From the NCBI GenBank assembly GCA_023422555.1, contig JAFAGQ010000314.1, forward strand, positions 1-15,255: 15,255 bases of DNA, read 5' to 3'. The DNA is from Pseudomonadota bacterium (GTDB taxonomy: Bacteria; Pseudomonadota; Gammaproteobacteria; Burkholderiales; Burkholderiaceae_B). Under the pieces are notes generated by a model. It was given only the letters and a program-made list of their open reading frames with translations, had not been told where the DNA came from and ran no database searches. The translations under genes and the position numbers were made by a program. How positions within the stretch are numbered: position 1 is the stretch's first letter; every line of letters starts with the position of its first letter. Below are positions 14,587 through 15,255 of this stretch, piece after piece.

Positions 14587-15255
14587 GCCAGTATGAAGCA
14601 CTCAGTCTTTACATTGATGGTGAGTTTTTGTCAGGAGATGGACGCGTCACACAGGATGTGGTGAACCCGGCAACAGGCGAGGTACTCGCACAACTGCCGC
14701 ACGCCAGTGAAGCAGATCTGGACCGCGCCCTGCAGGCCGCCGATCGTGCATTCCAGACCTGGAAACACAGCAATGCCATGGATCGTTCTGCGATCCTGCG
14801 CAAGGCAGCCGAGCTGGCCCGCGAGCGCGCCCAGGACATCGGTCTGAATCTGACACGCGACCAGGGCAAGCCTCTGGCCGAAGCCGTGGGCGAAATCGTC
14901 AGCTGCGCCGATCACTGCGACTGGCACGCAGAGGAATGCCGTCGCATTTATGGTCGTGTGATCCCGCCGCGCAATCCTGCTGTGCGTCAGTTGGTCGTGC
15001 GTGAGCCTATCGGCGTCTGCGCCGCGTTCACACCGTGGAACTTCCCGTTCAATCAGGCCATCCGCAAAATTTCAGCAGCCATTGGCGCCGGTTGCACCAT
15101 CATTCTGAAAGGACCGGAAGATGCACCAAGCGCCGTCATGGCCATTGCCCGCATTTTCCACGACGCCGGCCTGCCCAAAGGCATTCTGAATATCGTTTGG
15201 GGTGATCCACCGAAAGTGTCTGATTACCTGATCCGTTCACCCATCGTTCGCAAAG
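14583..15255 (+). CDS. NAD(P)-dependent aldehyde dehydrogenase, succinate-semialdehyde dehydrogenase-like, N-terminal part
   Basis: The ATG overlaps the stop codon of the TPP enzyme (ATGA), and the frame stays open for 224 codons to the window edge. Visible features are the ALDH N-terminus (YIDGEFLSGDG, VVNPATGEVLAQLP), GKPLAEAVGEI, the cofactor-binding TPWNFP (150-155), and KGPEDAPSA (176-184) in the place of the usual KPSE. AGLPKGILNIVWG leads toward the second cofactor helix. The catalytic Glu and Cys lie beyond the window. The family oxidises semialdehydes or aldehydes to acids, and here the natural donor is the aldehyde released by the TPP enzyme. Sample lines have about 62-68% GC against roughly 50% upstream, so this gene has a different base composition from its operon partners. 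Confidence 0.92.
   Translation, partial: MSQYEALSLYIDGEFLSGDGRVTQDVVNPATGEVLAQLPHASEADLDRALQAADRAFQTWKHSNAMDRSAILRKAAELARERAQDIGLNLTRDQGKPLAEAVGEIVSCADHCDWHAEECRRIYGRVIPPRNPAVRQLVVREPIGVCAAFTPWNFPFNQAIRKISAAIGAGCTIILKGPEDAPSAVMAIARIFHDAGLPKGILNIVWGDPPKVSDYLIRSPIVRK

Overview
The window looks like an accessory catabolic region from a betaproteobacterium, most likely of the Alcaligenaceae (Bordetella/Achromobacter/Pusillimonas-type). The reasons are three Bug-type (TctC-like) periplasmic binding proteins without membrane partners, a PcaR/PobR-like IclR regulator, and a dense array of ketone- and acid-degrading enzymes. The assignment is by gene style only. Hand counts of sample lines give about 50% GC over most of the window, rising to 62-68% in the last gene.

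Layout. Bases 1-126 are the right end of an IS3-family insertion sequence: the last 35 codons of its transposase and a terminal sequence ending in CA. A tetR-family gene (181-813, +) starts 54 bases later, behind an AT-only inverted repeat. An iclR-family gene (1012-1794, -) is divergent from a seven-gene, same-strand run (1995-9852): two tandem Bug binding proteins, an EthA/EtaA-like Baeyer-Villiger monooxygenase, two short-chain dehydrogenases, a family VIII/class C-type serine hydrolase, and an FAD oxidoreductase of the L-2-hydroxyglutarate oxidase family. A GntR/FCD regulator (9938-10654, -) follows. It is divergent from a second run (10817 to the window end): a TauD/TfdA-type Fe(II)/2-oxoglutarate dioxygenase, a third Bug protein, a TPP-dependent acetolactate-synthase-like enzyme, and an NAD-type aldehyde dehydrogenase cut off by the window edge.

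How the genes may work together (inference). The first run reads as alcohol to ketone (SDR), ketone to ester or lactone (BVMO), ester to acid plus alcohol (serine hydrolase), then oxidation of the resulting alcohol or 2-hydroxyacid (second SDR, LhgO-like enzyme). The second run reads as oxidative activation or hydroxylation (dioxygenase), C-C cleavage or decarboxylation of a 2-hydroxy- or 2-oxo-acid (TPP enzyme), and aldehyde to acid (ALDH). This order resembles alpha-oxidation. The Bug proteins would capture the substrates or intermediates. The substrate cannot be read from the sequence.

Regulation. The gntR/dioxygenase intergenic region holds a perfect 7-1-7 palindrome overlapping the -35 boxes of two plausible divergent promoters, and a second palindrome nearer gntR. 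A terminator-like hairpin separates the dioxygenase gene from the third Bug gene. No RNA genes, CRISPR arrays or replication origins were seen.
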